From assembly GCA_030512335.1 (NCBI GenBank), contig JAULSU010000004.1:496001-560000 (forward strand): DNA of 64,000 nucleotides, given 5' to 3'. The notes under the pieces were generated by a model. The model worked only from the letters and a program-made list of their open reading frames with translations, had not been told where the DNA came from and did no database searches. Both the position numbers and the translations under genes were made by a program. Positions within the stretch are counted from its first letter, which is position 1, and each line of letters opens with the position of its first letter. Positions 21,816 to 33,497 of the stretch are shown here, piece by piece. Source of the DNA: Immersiella caudata (lineage: Eukaryota > Ascomycota > Sordariomycetes > Sordariales > Lasiosphaeriaceae).

Positions 21816-24629
21816 ATGTCTGGCACAGTCGAGAACGAGAAGAAAGCCCCCGGCTCGGCCGACTCGGCCGCAGCTCTGGGGGACGACAAGAAGTCGGTAT
21901 GTTGCGCTGCCATACCTCCTCTTCTTGACCAAGGGCTCCTGCTAACCACTTACACAGCCCCTGATCATGTCGTTCGAGGAAAGAGGCATCGGAGAGGTCA
22001 CCGAGGTGCTCAATGCCACCGAGAAGGATTTGGCCGAGGCCAACGAGCTCGCCAACACCTTCACGCTCGAGGATACGCGACTAGTGCGGCTTCTAGCCCC
22101 GACTTGGGAGGATCACCAAGCTGACAGCTTTCCAGTTGATGACCCAGGTCCACAAGATGCACGCCCGCGACCCCAACTTCCCCATCTCCATTATCGCCAA
22201 GATTGAGGACTTCCTGGGTATGTATGACCTTGGGTGCCAGAGATGCACTTGCTAACTCAGGCCTGCGTTAGGCAACGAGGATGTGTTTGAGAACCCGGAC
22301 AAGCACCAGGAGTTGATCCAGGAGATGAAGATCGAGGCTGCCCTCATCACGAACAACTCTCCCTACGCCGAGGTGCGAGCCGTCGTCGACAACCACGATG
22401 ATCCGAGCATGCCTGCCTCCACCCTCCGCGCTTGGGGTATTGGCATCTTTTTCGCATGCTGCATCTCCTTCATCAACTCGTTCTTCGATGTCCGTCAGCC
22501 AAGCATCTACGTCGGAACAGTCGTTCCGCAGCTGTTGGCCTATCCTCTCGGAACGTTCATGGCCAGGGTGCTTCCGGACAAGGGCTTCACCCTCTTTGGC
22601 GTCTACCACAGCCTGAACCCCGGCCCGTTCAACAAGAAGGAACACATGCTTATCACCATCATGTCCAACGTCGCGAAGAGTACCCCCTATACCAACTACA
22701 TCGTGTGGGTCCAATACCTGCCCCAGTATTTCGACCAATCATGGGCCATCAGCATCGGCTACCAGCTCCTTATTGCCTTCAGCACCAACTTTATTGGGTA
22801 CGGTCTGGCTGGGTTGTGCCGTCGCTTCCTCGTCTACCCGGCGTACTGCGTCTGGCCGTCGTCCCTGGTCACCATTGCGCTCAACTCGGCTTTCCACGAC
22901 CAAGCCACCGAGGCGGCTGTCGTACCGGGCCCGTTCAAGTCCACCTGGAGAGTGACCCGCATCAAGTTCTTCCTCTGGGTGTTCCTAGGAATGTTCGTGT
23001 ACTTCTGGTTCCCCAACTACATCTTCGGCGCTCTGTCCTACTTCAGCTGGATGACTTGGATTGCCCCGGACAACGGCCCGCTGGCCCAGATCACGGGCGG
23101 CCTGACGGGTCTCGGTGTGAACCCCGTCCCCACGTTCGACTGGAACATCATGACCTACCTGTGCGATCCCCTCATGGTGCCCTTCTTCTCGACCTTCAAC
23201 CTGTTCCTCGGCATGTTCTTCTCCATGTTCGTCATTGTGGCCTTGTACTGGACCAATGCCTTCAACACGGGCTATCTCCCCATCAACTCCAACCGCACCT
23301 TTGACCACTTTGGATTGCGCTACAAGGTCAAGTCCATCATTGACGAGCTTGGCATCTTTGATGGCGCCAAGTACCAGCAGTACTCGCCCCCCTTCCTCTC
23401 GTCGGCCAACATCATCGTCTACATGTTCTTCTTCGCCATGTACTCGGCCACGGTCACCTACGGCATCCTGTATCACCGGCACGAGATTGCCATGGGCTGC
23501 AGGGATCTGTGGAGCAACTTCAAGAACCGCAAGGGGAGCGAGAACACGCAAAGGAGCGACCTGGACGTCCACAACCGCCTCATGAAGGCGTACAAGGAAG
23601 TGCCCGAGTGGTGGTACATGATCGCCCTGGCCATTTCGATCGCCGTCGGTATGGTCGGCATCGCCTGCTGGCCCACCAACACCACCCCGTTTGTCGTTCT
23701 CTACGGTATCGCGCTCTGCCTCGTCTTCGTCGTTCCCATCGGTATCATTGCGGCCATGACCGGTGTCCAAGTCACACTCAACGTCATCGCCGAGTTCATC
23801 GGTGGCGTCTGGGTCGAGGGTAACGCCACGGCCATGAACTTCTTCAAGGCGTACGGCTACGTCACTTGCGCGCACGCTCTGTCCTTCAGCGCCGATCTCA
23901 AGCTCGCCCACTACCTGAAGATTGCGCCCCGCTTCACCTTCTGGGCTCAGATGGTCCCGACTCTCGTCTCGACCTTCATCAGCGTCGGCATTCTGCAGTA
24001 TCAGGTCAACATCAAGGACGTCTGCACCCCCGAGGCGCCATTCCGCTTCACGTGCCCTGGTGTCAACACCTTCTTCACCGCCTCCGTTTTCTGGGGCACC
24101 GTCGGCCCCCGCAAGATTTGGGGTATTGGCGGGCAGTACGTGTCCACCCTCGTCGGCTTCCCCCTCGGCGTCGTCCTCGTCGTTTTCTTCTACGTGCTCA
24201 GCCTGAAGTGGCCCCGCAACCCCCTCATCCGCAACGCCCACCCGGTCGTCATGATGGGCGGTGCCTTGTCCTGGGCCCCCTTCAACCTGGCCTACATGTG
24301 GCCGGCTGTGCCCGTCGCTGCCATCTCGTGGCTGTGGCTCAAGACGAGGTTCCTCGGCTTCTGGTCCAAGGTATGTTCTCCCGTTGCCTTTTGTGAGGTT
24401 CACCAAGCTAATCTTTTCCCAGTACAACTTCGTCACCTCGGCCGCTCTCTCCTGCGCCATTGCCATCTCTGGCATCGTCATCTTCTTCACGGTCCAGATT
24501 AACGAAGTCGAGCTCTCATGGTGGGGCAATGATGTTTTGGCCGAGGGATGCGATGCGACTGGCTCCTGCGTACGCTTGAAGCTCGAGGAGGGCGAGTATT
24601 TCGGCCCGAGAATCGGCGAGTTCTCGTAA
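21816..24629 (+). CDS. OPT-family oligopeptide transporter
   Basis: Model: join of 21816-21896, 21958-22083, 22136-22217, 22272-24370 and 24423-24629, 864 residues. The four introns have canonical ends and phases match. A charged cytosolic N-terminus of about 130 residues precedes 14 or more hydrophobic segments. Family signatures are SFINSFFDVRQPSIYVG in the first helix, SLNPGPFNKKEH (the NPG motif), and YLKIAPRFTF (the KIPPR-type motif). OPT proteins of this peptide-transport clade carry small peptides or glutathione with protons, usually at the plasma membrane; the substrate is not deducible here. Length is normal for the family. Confidence 0.93.
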
Positions 24630-25220
24630 CTGTGATGCGTCTTTGGTTTTTGCGTCGCCTTTGTCTACGATTGAGTGTTGAGCGATGGGTTTCATAAGGT
24701 CATTCGTTAGGGTACATATATCGGAGGAGTCGTTGTATGTTATTGATGTGGACTATACCATGGTAATATACCTTTAAATCTGAGTGTTACTGGTGTGTGA
24801 TGTCGGTGTGTTGGGCTGTTGGAATGTGGAGCCCCTGAAGCGAACATCGAGATGGTCATTGTGGCACCTGCATGGCCCCAGCCAAAAGGGGCATCCGTTC
24901 GGTGATGCAAAGTGCTGGTAACAATGACAGGCATTGGATTTGAGTTTACGGCCTTGGGCGATAGTTTCTTGCTTTTGCTCTTTCTGGTTGCGCGCCTCTG
25001 CGCTGCCCCTTTCTGTCACTCCAAGGGCGCATTCAGGGGCTACCAGGGTTAGGGTTGACCCCTTGAATTCCGTGCTTCCCCAACTCTTATTCCCGATCCG
25101 AAAGGATTCCATTGGCAAGACTCAATACGACTCTTTTCCAGCCAGACGGCCCAGCCTTCCCCGCCCATAAAGAAATAACCATCCCCGCAGAAACACCATC
25201 ACAGGTCAAAATCGGCCATC
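24630..25220. other. Intergenic region between OPT and MOSC genes
   Basis: No coding signal. It contains the OPT 3' UTR and the promoter of the MOSC gene. Confidence 0.5.
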
Positions 25221-25775
25221 ATGTACGTCCACGCCCTCGCCAAGTCGGTCTCGCACGACTTCACCAAGGCCCTCGTCCCAAATCTCACACTCATCGAAGG
25301 ACTTGGCATCGAGGGAGATTGCCACAGCGGCGTCCACGTGCAGCACCGCAGCAGATTGCACATCCAACCGTCCCCGCCCAACCTCCGTCAAGTGCACCTG
25401 ATCCCGAAGGAAATCCTCAACGAAGTTGGCGTTGCCCCTGGAGAAATTGGTGAGAATATCACCACTGAAGGGATCGATCTGTTGGCGCTTGGTGTTGGTG
25501 CAAAGTTGCATTTTCTCCCCGCTGAGCGTGGGGATGGTGATATGGAGTTGCCGCATGCTGTGGTGGTCATTCAGGGTTTGAGGAACCCGTGTCCGCAGAT
25601 TGATAAGTTTCAGGCTGGGTTGAAAGAGAAGTTTATTGTAAGGGACAAAGACAGGAGTATTGTTGGGAGGAAAGCCGGTGTGATGGCGACGGTTGGTGCC
25701 GGGGGTGTAGTGGAGAGGGGGATGCGGATTGTGGTTGAGAGGGCGGAGGAGTATCAGGCGCTTGGGTGTGTGTGA
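25221..25775 (+). CDS. MOSC-domain protein
   Basis: A single exon encodes 184 residues starting at ATG 25221. The sequence follows the MOSC fold: LIEGLGIEGDCHSG near residues 24-37, RQVHLIPKEILNEVG, then GEIGENITTEGIDLLALGVGAKL (about 74-96), and RNPCPQIDKF (about 122-131) with the conserved cysteine. MOSC domains are thought to bind a sulfur-bearing molybdenum-cofactor ligand or act as sulfur carriers. Stand-alone versions like this one (bacterial YiiM-like) may be molybdoenzymes that reduce N-hydroxylated compounds. No extra domains are seen. Confident family call, inferred function. Confidence 0.88.
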   Translation: MYVHALAKSVSHDFTKALVPNLTLIEGLGIEGDCHSGVHVQHRSRLHIQPSPPNLRQVHLIPKEILNEVGVAPGEIGENITTEGIDLLALGVGAKLHFLPAERGDGDMELPHAVVVIQGLRNPCPQIDKFQAGLKEKFIVRDKDRSIVGRKAGVMATVGAGGVVERGMRIVVERAEEYQALGCV

Positions 25776-26249
25776 TGGGTTAAACATAGGCGTCGAATGT
25801 GTGGTATGAGGGCTATGATGAGGTCCCCTAAAAAGCGGTGAGACTGTTGGTTCGAGCCCGGTGAATTCTTTGCCCTCCGTTGGAGCAGCTGTCGGACGCC
25901 GACAGGATGATCATTACAGACCTTTCTTATTGCTCATTTACGTGGTGTGCGCATGGAAGTTGGTTGTTAGAGTGGTTTACGAGCTGGGCATGACCTCAAT
26001 GTCAGAGGCATTGGAAATACGAAGAGTGCTTATTTGAGAGTGAGAAAAAGGTGAACATAAATGCTATTGATCCCTAGGCTATACCTCCTCCCCTCTCACC
26101 ACTCTCACCTTCCAAGCGAAAAGCCCATTACTCGTGCATTGTTTAAACATTAAAAACAAAGCCAACAGTCAACCCCGATACCGCTCAGCTTCCACCACGG
26201 TATCCACGAGCCCACACATATTAGCCGAACCATCAAACGCGTTCCAACC
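25776..26249. other. Intergenic region
   Basis: No gene recognised. A B-box-like string (ggttcgagccc) occurs near 25851 but no tRNA fold surrounds it. Confidence 0.45.
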
Positions 26250-26585
26250 ATGTGCATTGTGTTCTGTATACCGTACAAACACTGTGAGCATGAGCGATTT
26301 CCCCACGTGCCAGACGAATTGATATGCCAGAACTACTGGGCCTATAATGGCCCCAACAACCCGGAACCACAGAAGTACTGTCCGTCGGAAAACGGCTTCG
26401 TCATCAGACACACGTTCCCTGCATTCGACGAGATGTGCCCTATGTGCCTGGAAGAGCTTCTAGGGGCTGATGAGCTTGACAAGATGATCAGGACAAAGCG
26501 GGATAGGCGGGATAACGGGGACAAGGGTGGGCCTTCGGGTGGGGTGACCCCCCAGGTGAGCAACAAGCCGGTGAAGAAGAAGTAG
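26250..26585 (+). CDS. Small Cys-rich hypothetical protein
   Basis: A single exon encodes 111 residues from ATG 26250. Cysteines and histidines are spaced in pairs (C-x3-C, then K-H-C-E-H near residues 10-14, and C-x2-C near 72-75), suggesting metal binding. The tail is basic (PVKKK). There is no signal peptide or membrane helix. Short mould proteins with an N-terminal MC-x-Y-x-H-C-x-H-like stretch are common, but I cannot assign a named domain. It could be a nuclear or cytosolic zinc-binding protein; this is inference. Confidence 0.6.
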   Translation: MCIVFCIPYKHCEHERFPHVPDELICQNYWAYNGPNNPEPQKYCPSENGFVIRHTFPAFDEMCPMCLEELLGADELDKMIRTKRDRRDNGDKGGPSGGVTPQVSNKPVKKK

Positions 26586-27319
26586 ATGATGACAGGTGGT
26601 GTCCGTTACTTGATTGCGTTGGAGGTAATTTTGTGAGCGTATTGAGGGGATGCCAATGTGTGTGGCCGGTAATGTTTAGGGGTTTAAAGTTGGGTCGTGC
26701 GGGGGCAGGAGACAGGTGGAAAGTGAACACTCCTTTGTCGCAGCATTTCGAGTTACGGTTTGACTGTGTTTCTGCATGTAGCTTTCCTAAATAAACCTAA
26801 TGTATAAGCTGCGCTGAGTTTTTTTTTTTTTTTTCGTTACATCAGTGCAATGGAGTGGTGGAGAATTTCAGCTGCGTGCTGCCAGCCATATCTCGTGATG
26901 CCATGAGACGGTGGCAGGTGAGACTGAAGAAGGTTACGGTTGGAGAGGTTTTGGGTTTGGATTTTTGACTTCATGGCTGCAAGCCATGAAGAAACGCTAC
27001 GTATCAATAACACAAACACCGAGGCCCCGTGTCCGAAAACAGTGGGTATCAACGCGTGAATTTCCACAAGCCAAAGTATTACAAGGTATTGAAGCCGAAC
27101 CTTGACGAGCATGGATAGGTTCGAGGCTGCATCGGATTTTCGTTGAGTGCAAACTTTGCTGCAGCGCCTGGAAGGGCCAGTGGTATATTTAAGGTCGTCC
27201 CTCCAGCATCTTCCCATCTCCTTGTGTTCTATCTGCCAATCCACCATTCGACGCTCCAGATCACAACGCATCATCTTCTCGATAAAACCCTACCATGTGT
27301 ACGTTTTAACTCTGGGGAG
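26586..27319. other. Intergenic region with poly-T tract
   Basis: A run of about 15 T lies near 26820-26834. No gene or relic is recognised. Confidence 0.5.
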
Positions 27320-28028
27320 ATGCAGCCGACCCGGTCCTTGACGTTCCTCGACTTGCCCGGAGAAATCCGCAACAAGGTTTAGCGCCTCCTCCTCGTCCAG
27401 GACACCATCGTCGAGAAAGAAAACCACGCCGTCATTCACCCAAACATTCTTCAAACATGCCGAAATATCAACGCCGAGGGATCTTCAGTCATGTACAGAG
27501 AGAATACATGACTCCTGAGAGTGTTCAACAAGCCCAAGTCAGGTCTGGAGCCACGCTTGAACCTCGAAGGATTCAAGTTCCCCTGTTTTCTTCTCTCTTC
27601 ATCGACGAGAGCGTCACGCGTGGCGGTTCATTTTGGGCATTGAAACCAATGAAATGGAAGGCTTGGCGCGGAGCTCATTCAAGAAGTGTTTCGAACCCGG
27701 CCTCGATACTGTATGCGATGCGCTGAGCCAGGTTTCCAACATCGCCTACCTAAATGTAATTTTCAAGGGCAATCTCTTCACGGAGGTGGTGGGCAACCTC
27801 AAGCTGTGGCTCGGGGGCAGATTGCGAAGTGTCAAAATGGTAGAAATGGAAGGCTTCGGTTCTTGGTCGTTCAATCGCGGTGGGGCCGACGCGATAGAAC
27901 GAGGCATGAGAAGCTCCGCTCCGCTGGACCCGTATGTCGAGCTGTACACGGCCATGCACCGACTCGGTCGCTTTGAGCATCGGGAGTTCATGTCAAAGCG
28001 GGACTTCCACTTGCCCATCACCTCGTAG
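27320..28028 (+). pseudogene. Decayed 2EXR-domain gene, copy A
   Basis: ATG 27320 opens with LTFLDLPGEIRNKV, the start typical of mould 2EXR/F-box-like proteins, where the next codon should begin YRLLL. Here the codon is TAG. The frame continues RLLLVQD, IHPNILQTCR, then RENT followed by TGA where copy B has TGG, then LEGFKFPCFLLSS. A frameshift follows, after which the frame with GLARSSFKKCFEPGLDTVCDALSQV and LKLWLGGRLRSVKMVEMEGF runs to TAG 28026-28028. At least two nonsense codons plus a frameshift make it a pseudogene. Copy B, on the opposite strand, is its paralogue. Confidence 0.78.
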
Positions 28029-28039
28029 CGGGAATGGGG

Positions 28040-28547
28040 AGTGCGGATCTGGGCGTGCAGGTAGTCGATGACCGGAACTTGGCTCAAAACCTCGCATGCG
28101 GTATCGAGGCCCGAAACACGTCTTATTCGGAACCGGGGAGGCAAGACCCCAGTAGTCAAAAAGTAAGCTGAAGCGCCGGGCGTGCTGTTTACCCGCTGCT
28201 GCTCAAGGCTGAGCCTTGAGGGACGCCGAGGAAGAAAGAAGAAATGAGGGAATTCCAAAGCCCTCAAGATCCAACAGCCCAGACGGGCACACTTGGGTCC
28301 GACTTTGGGACATATTGAGCACTCGTAGTCGCCATGTGTTTTCCCCAGACAAAATCAGAGATCCCTCGGCGAAGGTTTGTCGGCATGTTTGGAGGATATT
28401 TGGGTGGATTTTGTTATGCTTTGCGTGCCGGGGCTCGATGGGGTCATTCTGGATGAGGAGGAGGCGGTATATCGTGTTGCGAATCTCTCCAGACAAATCG
28501 AGAAACGACAACGGCCGGCTCTGCCGCGTCTGTCTATGGTTGTCCAT
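28040..28547 (-). pseudogene. Decayed 2EXR-domain gene, copy B
   Basis: ATG 28547 opens a 114-codon frame: SFLDLSGEIRNTIYRLLLIQN, IHPNILQTCRQTFAEGS, GENTWRLRVLN, LDLEGFGIPSFLLSSS, ending at 28203. Beyond that stop, homology to copy A continues in other frames (RRFSL, then GLDTACEVLSQVPVIDYL near 28110-28048), so the coding region is frameshifted and truncated. It lies tail to tail with copy A. The N-terminal half could still be translated as a short protein. Confidence 0.68.
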
Positions 28548-29342
28548 GGTTGGTGGAGTGTTGTAGCGACGAGGTGCTGTGATTCTGGGTGTCTGGGGAC
28601 CGGAAGCGTCGAGGGGACGGGTATAAATAGCCCGCAAGGCTTTTACACGTGCGAGCTCGAAGTCTGAGTACCTGTCTGCCTCGCCAAACTATGAGGTAGC
28701 CGTGAAGAACTTACCTCGGACCGCAGGCTCTGAAGGTCAAAATTTCAAGTCTCAAGCCGGGACGCCCGGACACTCCACTCACACCCGTGGATCAAGGTTC
28801 AACTTGAACATGGGGGTGGAGGCTCTAGCCAGAAGAGAAGATGTCATAAAAATTGTTTCAGAACACGTTGCCTCGTTTCACAAACACGTTCGACGAGATC
28901 AAACCTGCGTTGGCTGCATTTCATTTTGACGTTGTTTCGCAATCTGGAATACCTGTAGCCATTTTCGAAAGTTTTTGCTGATATTTCAAAGGCATCATTG
29001 ATAGGTATCGACAGAGGCCACGTAACCGATGGAGGGCAGCTGTGGAAAGGGACGAGTTCAACCTCCGCGGGTGGTGCTGGATCGAAAGACTCGGGAAAAT
29101 TCGAAACGACGGGAACTGCTTCCCTCTTCCAGATACCAGAGACAAGGGAGTCGCTTCATTGATGATTTGGGTAGCCCTGTGGAGGTACGAGGTCTGAATA
29201 GTTGCACGGTATGCCAATTGGTGTAGTTTGAATGAGGTATGAAGTAATGATTCTCAATACTAAAATCTTAGATTACAACATCGGAATTCTTTGGTTATAG
29301 ATGTACCTAGTCGACGGATGTGGAACTCGTATTGCTTTGCAT
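28548..29342. other. Intergenic region
   Basis: Short open frames only and no family match. It should contain the copy B promoter and the 3' end of the membrane protein gene at 29343. Confidence 0.45.
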
Positions 29343-30669
29343 CTACATGACAATGCAGGGCTGTGCTGACGCAGAACCACCAAACGCCTTTAGATAGTCA
29401 TCGTACGACGGCTGTTGTCGGTAAACCCTCGGCGAATGTTGAACTGGAGCAAAAAACAGAGGCTTGGATTTTGGTGCTGATGGCTGCACTGGACTTTCAT
29501 CTTGCTGCGGAGACCACTTGTCAGCTGCCAATGTTTGTCAACGCAGGGTAAAATCATACAAGCCTACCGATCTGTCTCGTATGATGGTCGTGGCGCACTG
29601 ACAGAGCCCCAGGATCCCAATAATGAACGGAATGAGCTGCCCTGTGTTCCCGAGGACATAGACTTGTTCGATATGGTTCCAGTACAACGTAAGCTCTATC
29701 GCCAAAATGCTGAAGATGGTGGTGAGCGAGATGAGCAGTACGGCGGGACCCCGTGGGATTCGGTCCTCAGAAGTAGCTTCCTCGTTTATCTTGTTGCGTG
29801 CATCTTCCCTGTCAAGGTTTCGCATTGTTAGTCTCCAATCCAAGTGGGAAAATATACTTGACTAATGTCCTTGTCTGGCAAAAGAGAACTTACTCTGTAT
29901 CGGGATCATCTGGGTTGTATATCAGACCCGTAAACCCGAACGTTATCGACCTCAAGCACGCTGCCAGAGCCTTATGGAAGCGGAAGAACTTGCTGAGCCA
30001 TGCAGATCGCAACGCCTTCGTTGCAACAGCCTCTCCCACGAGCGACGAAAGCACAGCCCCCAGCAGCATATCCGGAAACACAAAGATATAGACAACCATG
30101 ATTAGACCGGTGTAAATCCCAAACAACACGCAAATAATGCCATACGCCACCCTCGCTGCCATGAGCCCGCGGCCGTGCAGGCGCGCCATAAGAAACATGG
30201 ATGTCCCGCATGGCGTCTCAAGAAACGATCGGTCAAATGCCCATATCCAAAACCACGAGTAATACAACAGAGCGATGGGCATAATAACCTGGTTTGCGAT
30301 TGCCTGGATTTGCATGCACACAAACATGCCCCTGAGCTTGATGTCGCGAACCTGGGCGCGGGAGAAGGTGAAGCCAAAGGCGGTGAGGTAGCCGTTGACG
30401 ATGAAAAGAAATATTGGGAGAAATTCGACGGCGTATGTGGCTTGATCGGATGCACCGGGTTTCAGGAGGAGAAAGACGACGACGAGGAGGGCGACGTTGT
30501 AGACTAGCGCCGTATTCATGATGCCGCGCTCCGTGGTGGGGTCTGTGAGTAGTGCGTTGCAGAGTATGGCTGAGAGCCACTGCATGTAGATGCCTAGGCG
30601 GATGCCCAGGCCGTACATGTCCGAGTTGCCCTCGAAACCGCAAGTAGGAGTCGTGTCGCTGCTTTCCAT
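29343..30669 (-). CDS. Fungal integral membrane protein of unknown function
   Basis: Model: join of 30669-29894, 29808-29568 and 29516-29343, 396 residues with phases consistent. Intron 29809-29893 has a CTAAC branch; intron 29517-29567 uses an acceptor at GACAAG. I start at ATG 30669, since the open frame upstream begins with TTG. About eight hydrophobic segments are seen: GIYMQWLSAILCNALL, ALLVVVFLLLKPG, FLPIFLFIVNGYL, IMPIALLYYSWFWIW, GIICVLFGIYTGLIMVVYIFVF, then VLLISLTTIFSILAIELTLYW and LIPFIIGILGLCQC. The tail is Pro/Gln-rich. Similar proteins are widespread in moulds; no function is known to me. Confidence 0.72.
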
Positions 30670-31486
30670 GGCGATGGTTGGCTTGGAATCTTCCGAGGGA
30701 TTGTCTGATAAGCTGGGCAAGGGCAGGGCGAGCTTTCGAGGCGGTTCGGGGATTTATGCTCCGCAGGCATTGTGTTCAGCTGGTGGGGTGATATTTCTCT
30801 GCAGGTAGGCGCAACTGTCCATTGGCTTCAAGTTCGCTGTGATGCATCTCTTCGGAGAGCTGTTGGGAAGCGCCAATCGCATTGGAGTGGCGTCCCTACC
30901 ACATGCACCTCTAAGACCGATCAAGTAACCTACCCAACCCCCATCCTTTTGCAACCACATGTCAACCATGTGAGACGTGGAATGAGAGTCTTTTGGGAGC
31001 GCTTGCCGGCGGAAGGCGCGAACTGGTCCCGCGATGCGAAAGCTCTTTCCAGTCCTGGCTCCGGGACTTCTTCGGCTGGGCTCCGAGGGGTCTGGGGAAT
31101 TTCTCCGACGTCCAGAAGGCGCAGGCGGTCTAGTCAAATTTACCCAACTTGAAGCATTCCAGTCGGTCATCGTTGTCTGATTCACCTCCCCGCTCGACCC
31201 CACAAACAAATCTACCTACTTTTGCGGCTGGATCATGTTTCCTCGGCGTTGGCCATCTTTGTTGGCCCCTGCGGTCACACTACAATGCCATTCTTCGGTG
31301 CGCCGCGACATATTGCCCCGCATATTCACCTGGCGACGAAATCACCGGAGGATCGAATGCAGATTCGCGACGGATCTCGATATGAAGCAATGTACGTCTC
31401 ATTGGAGCTCTTCGACCTATGTACAGTTTGATGCAGGCATCCTTCAAGTTTCTCATCTGTCCCTCCGACTGGCAGTGTGCAACCGT
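30670..31486. other. Intergenic region
   Basis: Promoter side of the membrane protein gene and 3' side of the esterase gene. No gene recognised. Confidence 0.45.
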
Positions 31487-32335
31487 CTACTGAGCGGTGA
31501 ACTGCGAGAAAAAGTCCCAGGTGTTCTTGGGAGCAAAGATCTGGCCGTTGTCGGTCTGCGAGGGGTTGTGGTCGCCACGGTGGACAACCCAGGTGACGGG
31601 GTATCCGGTCTTGCAGTTCTTGTATTCGACCTTGACCGAAGTCGAGCCGGGCTGGGGCTCCGAGACGGCGGTGCAGCCGTTGTTCCTGACGAAGCGGTCA
31701 CGCATCTGGCGACCGCCCGAGACGTTGAGGACCGAGTCGGCGGTGCCGTGCTGGCCGTAGTACGCAACAGGCTCGGTTCCACCCTGGCAGCCGCTGAGTT
31801 GACCACCCGACAGCACGCCGATGGCGCGGATCTCCTTAGGGCGGGCGCACGCAATGGCGAACGACATGGCGCCGCCGTAGCTGAAGCCGGTGGAGAATCG
31901 AAGGCTGGTCTCGATGCACAGGTCGGCCTCGAGGGTCTTGACCATGCTGTCGAAAAAGGTCAGATCTTCTCCGCCCTGGTTGCCCCAACCGTTGTTCAGG
32001 CCCTGGGGAGCGACGAAGATGGCGCTGTTGCCAGCGAGGGGAGGGAGGCCGTAGAAGGGGAGGGCGCCACCTTGGTTGGTGTTTTCACCGTCGCGGATCT
32101 TCTGAGCGCTGCCGCCGAGCTGGTGCCAGGTGAAGACGAGCTTGTGGGCCGTGTTCTGGTCGTACGTGGCCGGGAGGCGCACGATGTACTGTCGGCTCTT
32201 GCCGTTGACGGTGATGGAGTACTGCTGGCTCCTGATGGTGGGGCTCTTTCCGCAACCCGCCGACTTCGCCGCCATCACGCCCACCGATGTGAGCAGCAGC
32301 ACCGCGAGGGTGACGATGAAGTTCTTTCGTGCCAT
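31487..32335 (-). CDS. Secreted feruloyl-esterase-like enzyme (CE1, LpqC/PHB-depolymerase type)
   Basis: A single exon encodes 282 residues. ATG 32335 gives a clean signal peptide (ARKNFIVTLAVLLLTSVGVMA). An in-frame ATG at 32455 would add 40 residues before it and spoil secretion, so I prefer the shorter start. After cleavage the protein begins AKSAGCGKSP. The nucleophile elbow GFSYGG places Ser152, with Asp200 in HGTADSVLN and a His in WVVHRGDHNP (252 or 256) as likely triad partners. Six or more cysteines fit an extracellular fold. Relatives release ferulic acid from plant cell-wall arabinoxylan; this suggests plant polysaccharide breakdown. Acetyl-xylan or polyester activity is the alternative. 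Confidence 0.87.
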   Translation of the reverse strand: MARKNFIVTLAVLLLTSVGVMAAKSAGCGKSPTIRSQQYSITVNGKSRQYIVRLPATYDQNTAHKLVFTWHQLGGSAQKIRDGENTNQGGALPFYGLPPLAGNSAIFVAPQGLNNGWGNQGGEDLTFFDSMVKTLEADLCIETSLRFSTGFSYGGAMSFAIACARPKEIRAIGVLSGGQLSGCQGGTEPVAYYGQHGTADSVLNVSGGRQMRDRFVRNNGCTAVSEPQPGSTSVKVEYKNCKTGYPVTWVVHRGDHNPSQTDNGQIFAPKNTWDFFSQFTAQ

Positions 32336-33497
32336 CTTGGGCCTCGAGTTCCGCGAGGTATACACAAAGGAGGGAGTGAAGTCGACAAGAAGGAGTGTTG
32401 TTACAACGAGAATCCGGCGCCTGCCCCTTCCAAAACACCCATCTTTGAGAAGCATTCGTCTTTATAATCAACACTAGCACTTGCATCTTGATGGATGGGA
32501 ACTGCCGACGTTCACTGCCGCACCAACAGGGTCTTTCGCCAGATATTAATCAGAGTCCACGGAGAATTAACCGTCAAGTATAACAGTCGTCATCTCGAAC
32601 TCGTACGCACCAATCATGGCACCCAACGTTGTGCTGTACAGAGGAGTTTCTTTCCTGGTGCCCCCGTGCCCCGGAGTTGGGGAAGATGCCAAGACGCATA
32701 AAAATTGCCAAGACCCATCAACATGAGCCTCTGCTCTGGGAAGAGGTTAAATTCCACGTGCTCGATGCGCGCGAATCACGGACAGGCTAATCTAGGGGCC
32801 CCAGGTTTTCGGAATGCGGTAGCCGGACGCCAAGACCGTTACGAATCGAGCCGCTGGCGAATCACCCCCTTTCCAGCTCTCCGAATCCTGAAGGGGGAAC
32901 ACAGACACGGATTATCTCCCTCTCACTGAAGCGGTACTCCCGAGTGGGGTTTCGCATTGATCTACGTTACACCGAAGTAAGTACCGACTTGAGGTGCTAG
33001 ATGAGCTGTCTAATGTTGTTCGATTGCTTTTCTATTGAGGACTGGGTGTTTATTAGGGCCCGTCTATTGTTGAAACGGGGCAACCTCAGCTCGTAGACGC
33101 GCCAATGGGGGCTTGTGAGAGGGTTGCGGCTGATCATGGGGCGGGCATTTGAGGGCCTGTTGTGGAGATATCAGTGCCGTAAGCCGAGTGGAGGGGAAAT
33201 GTTACCCCTTTTTTGGGTTACGAGTGTCTCCCCGCAGACTTGCCATTCATCAGTTAGGGAAAGGATACGAGATTGCAAGAGTCGACATAACGCCAGTCAG
33301 ACCCCGAAACAGGGGCGCGAGACTGGTCATGATAGGCACAACCTATCGCTGCTCTCAGTCAGAGCTGCAGCGGCTCTGGGCGACCGAAATAATCTTCTTG
33401 CACAAAGAGAACAAAGACAACCGAATTGTGCTGTGGAGGAGGAGAATGGAGAACGGAAGTTCACGCTAATACATGAGGACACAAACACCATGCCCTG
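32336..33497. other. Intergenic region
   Basis: No coding match. It includes the esterase promoter and sequence upstream of the DUF3433 relic. Confidence 0.45.

Noticed and set aside
22985..24529. 514-codon minus-strand frame opposite the OPT gene
   Set aside because: Antisense shadow of the well-supported transporter exon; composition is acidic low complexity.
25825..25875. tRNA-like B box (ggttcgagccc)
   Set aside because: No matching acceptor, D or anticodon arms could be built around it.
31235..32467. 410-codon plus-strand frame opposite the esterase gene
   Set aside because: Antisense shadow; the minus strand has a signal peptide and catalytic motifs.
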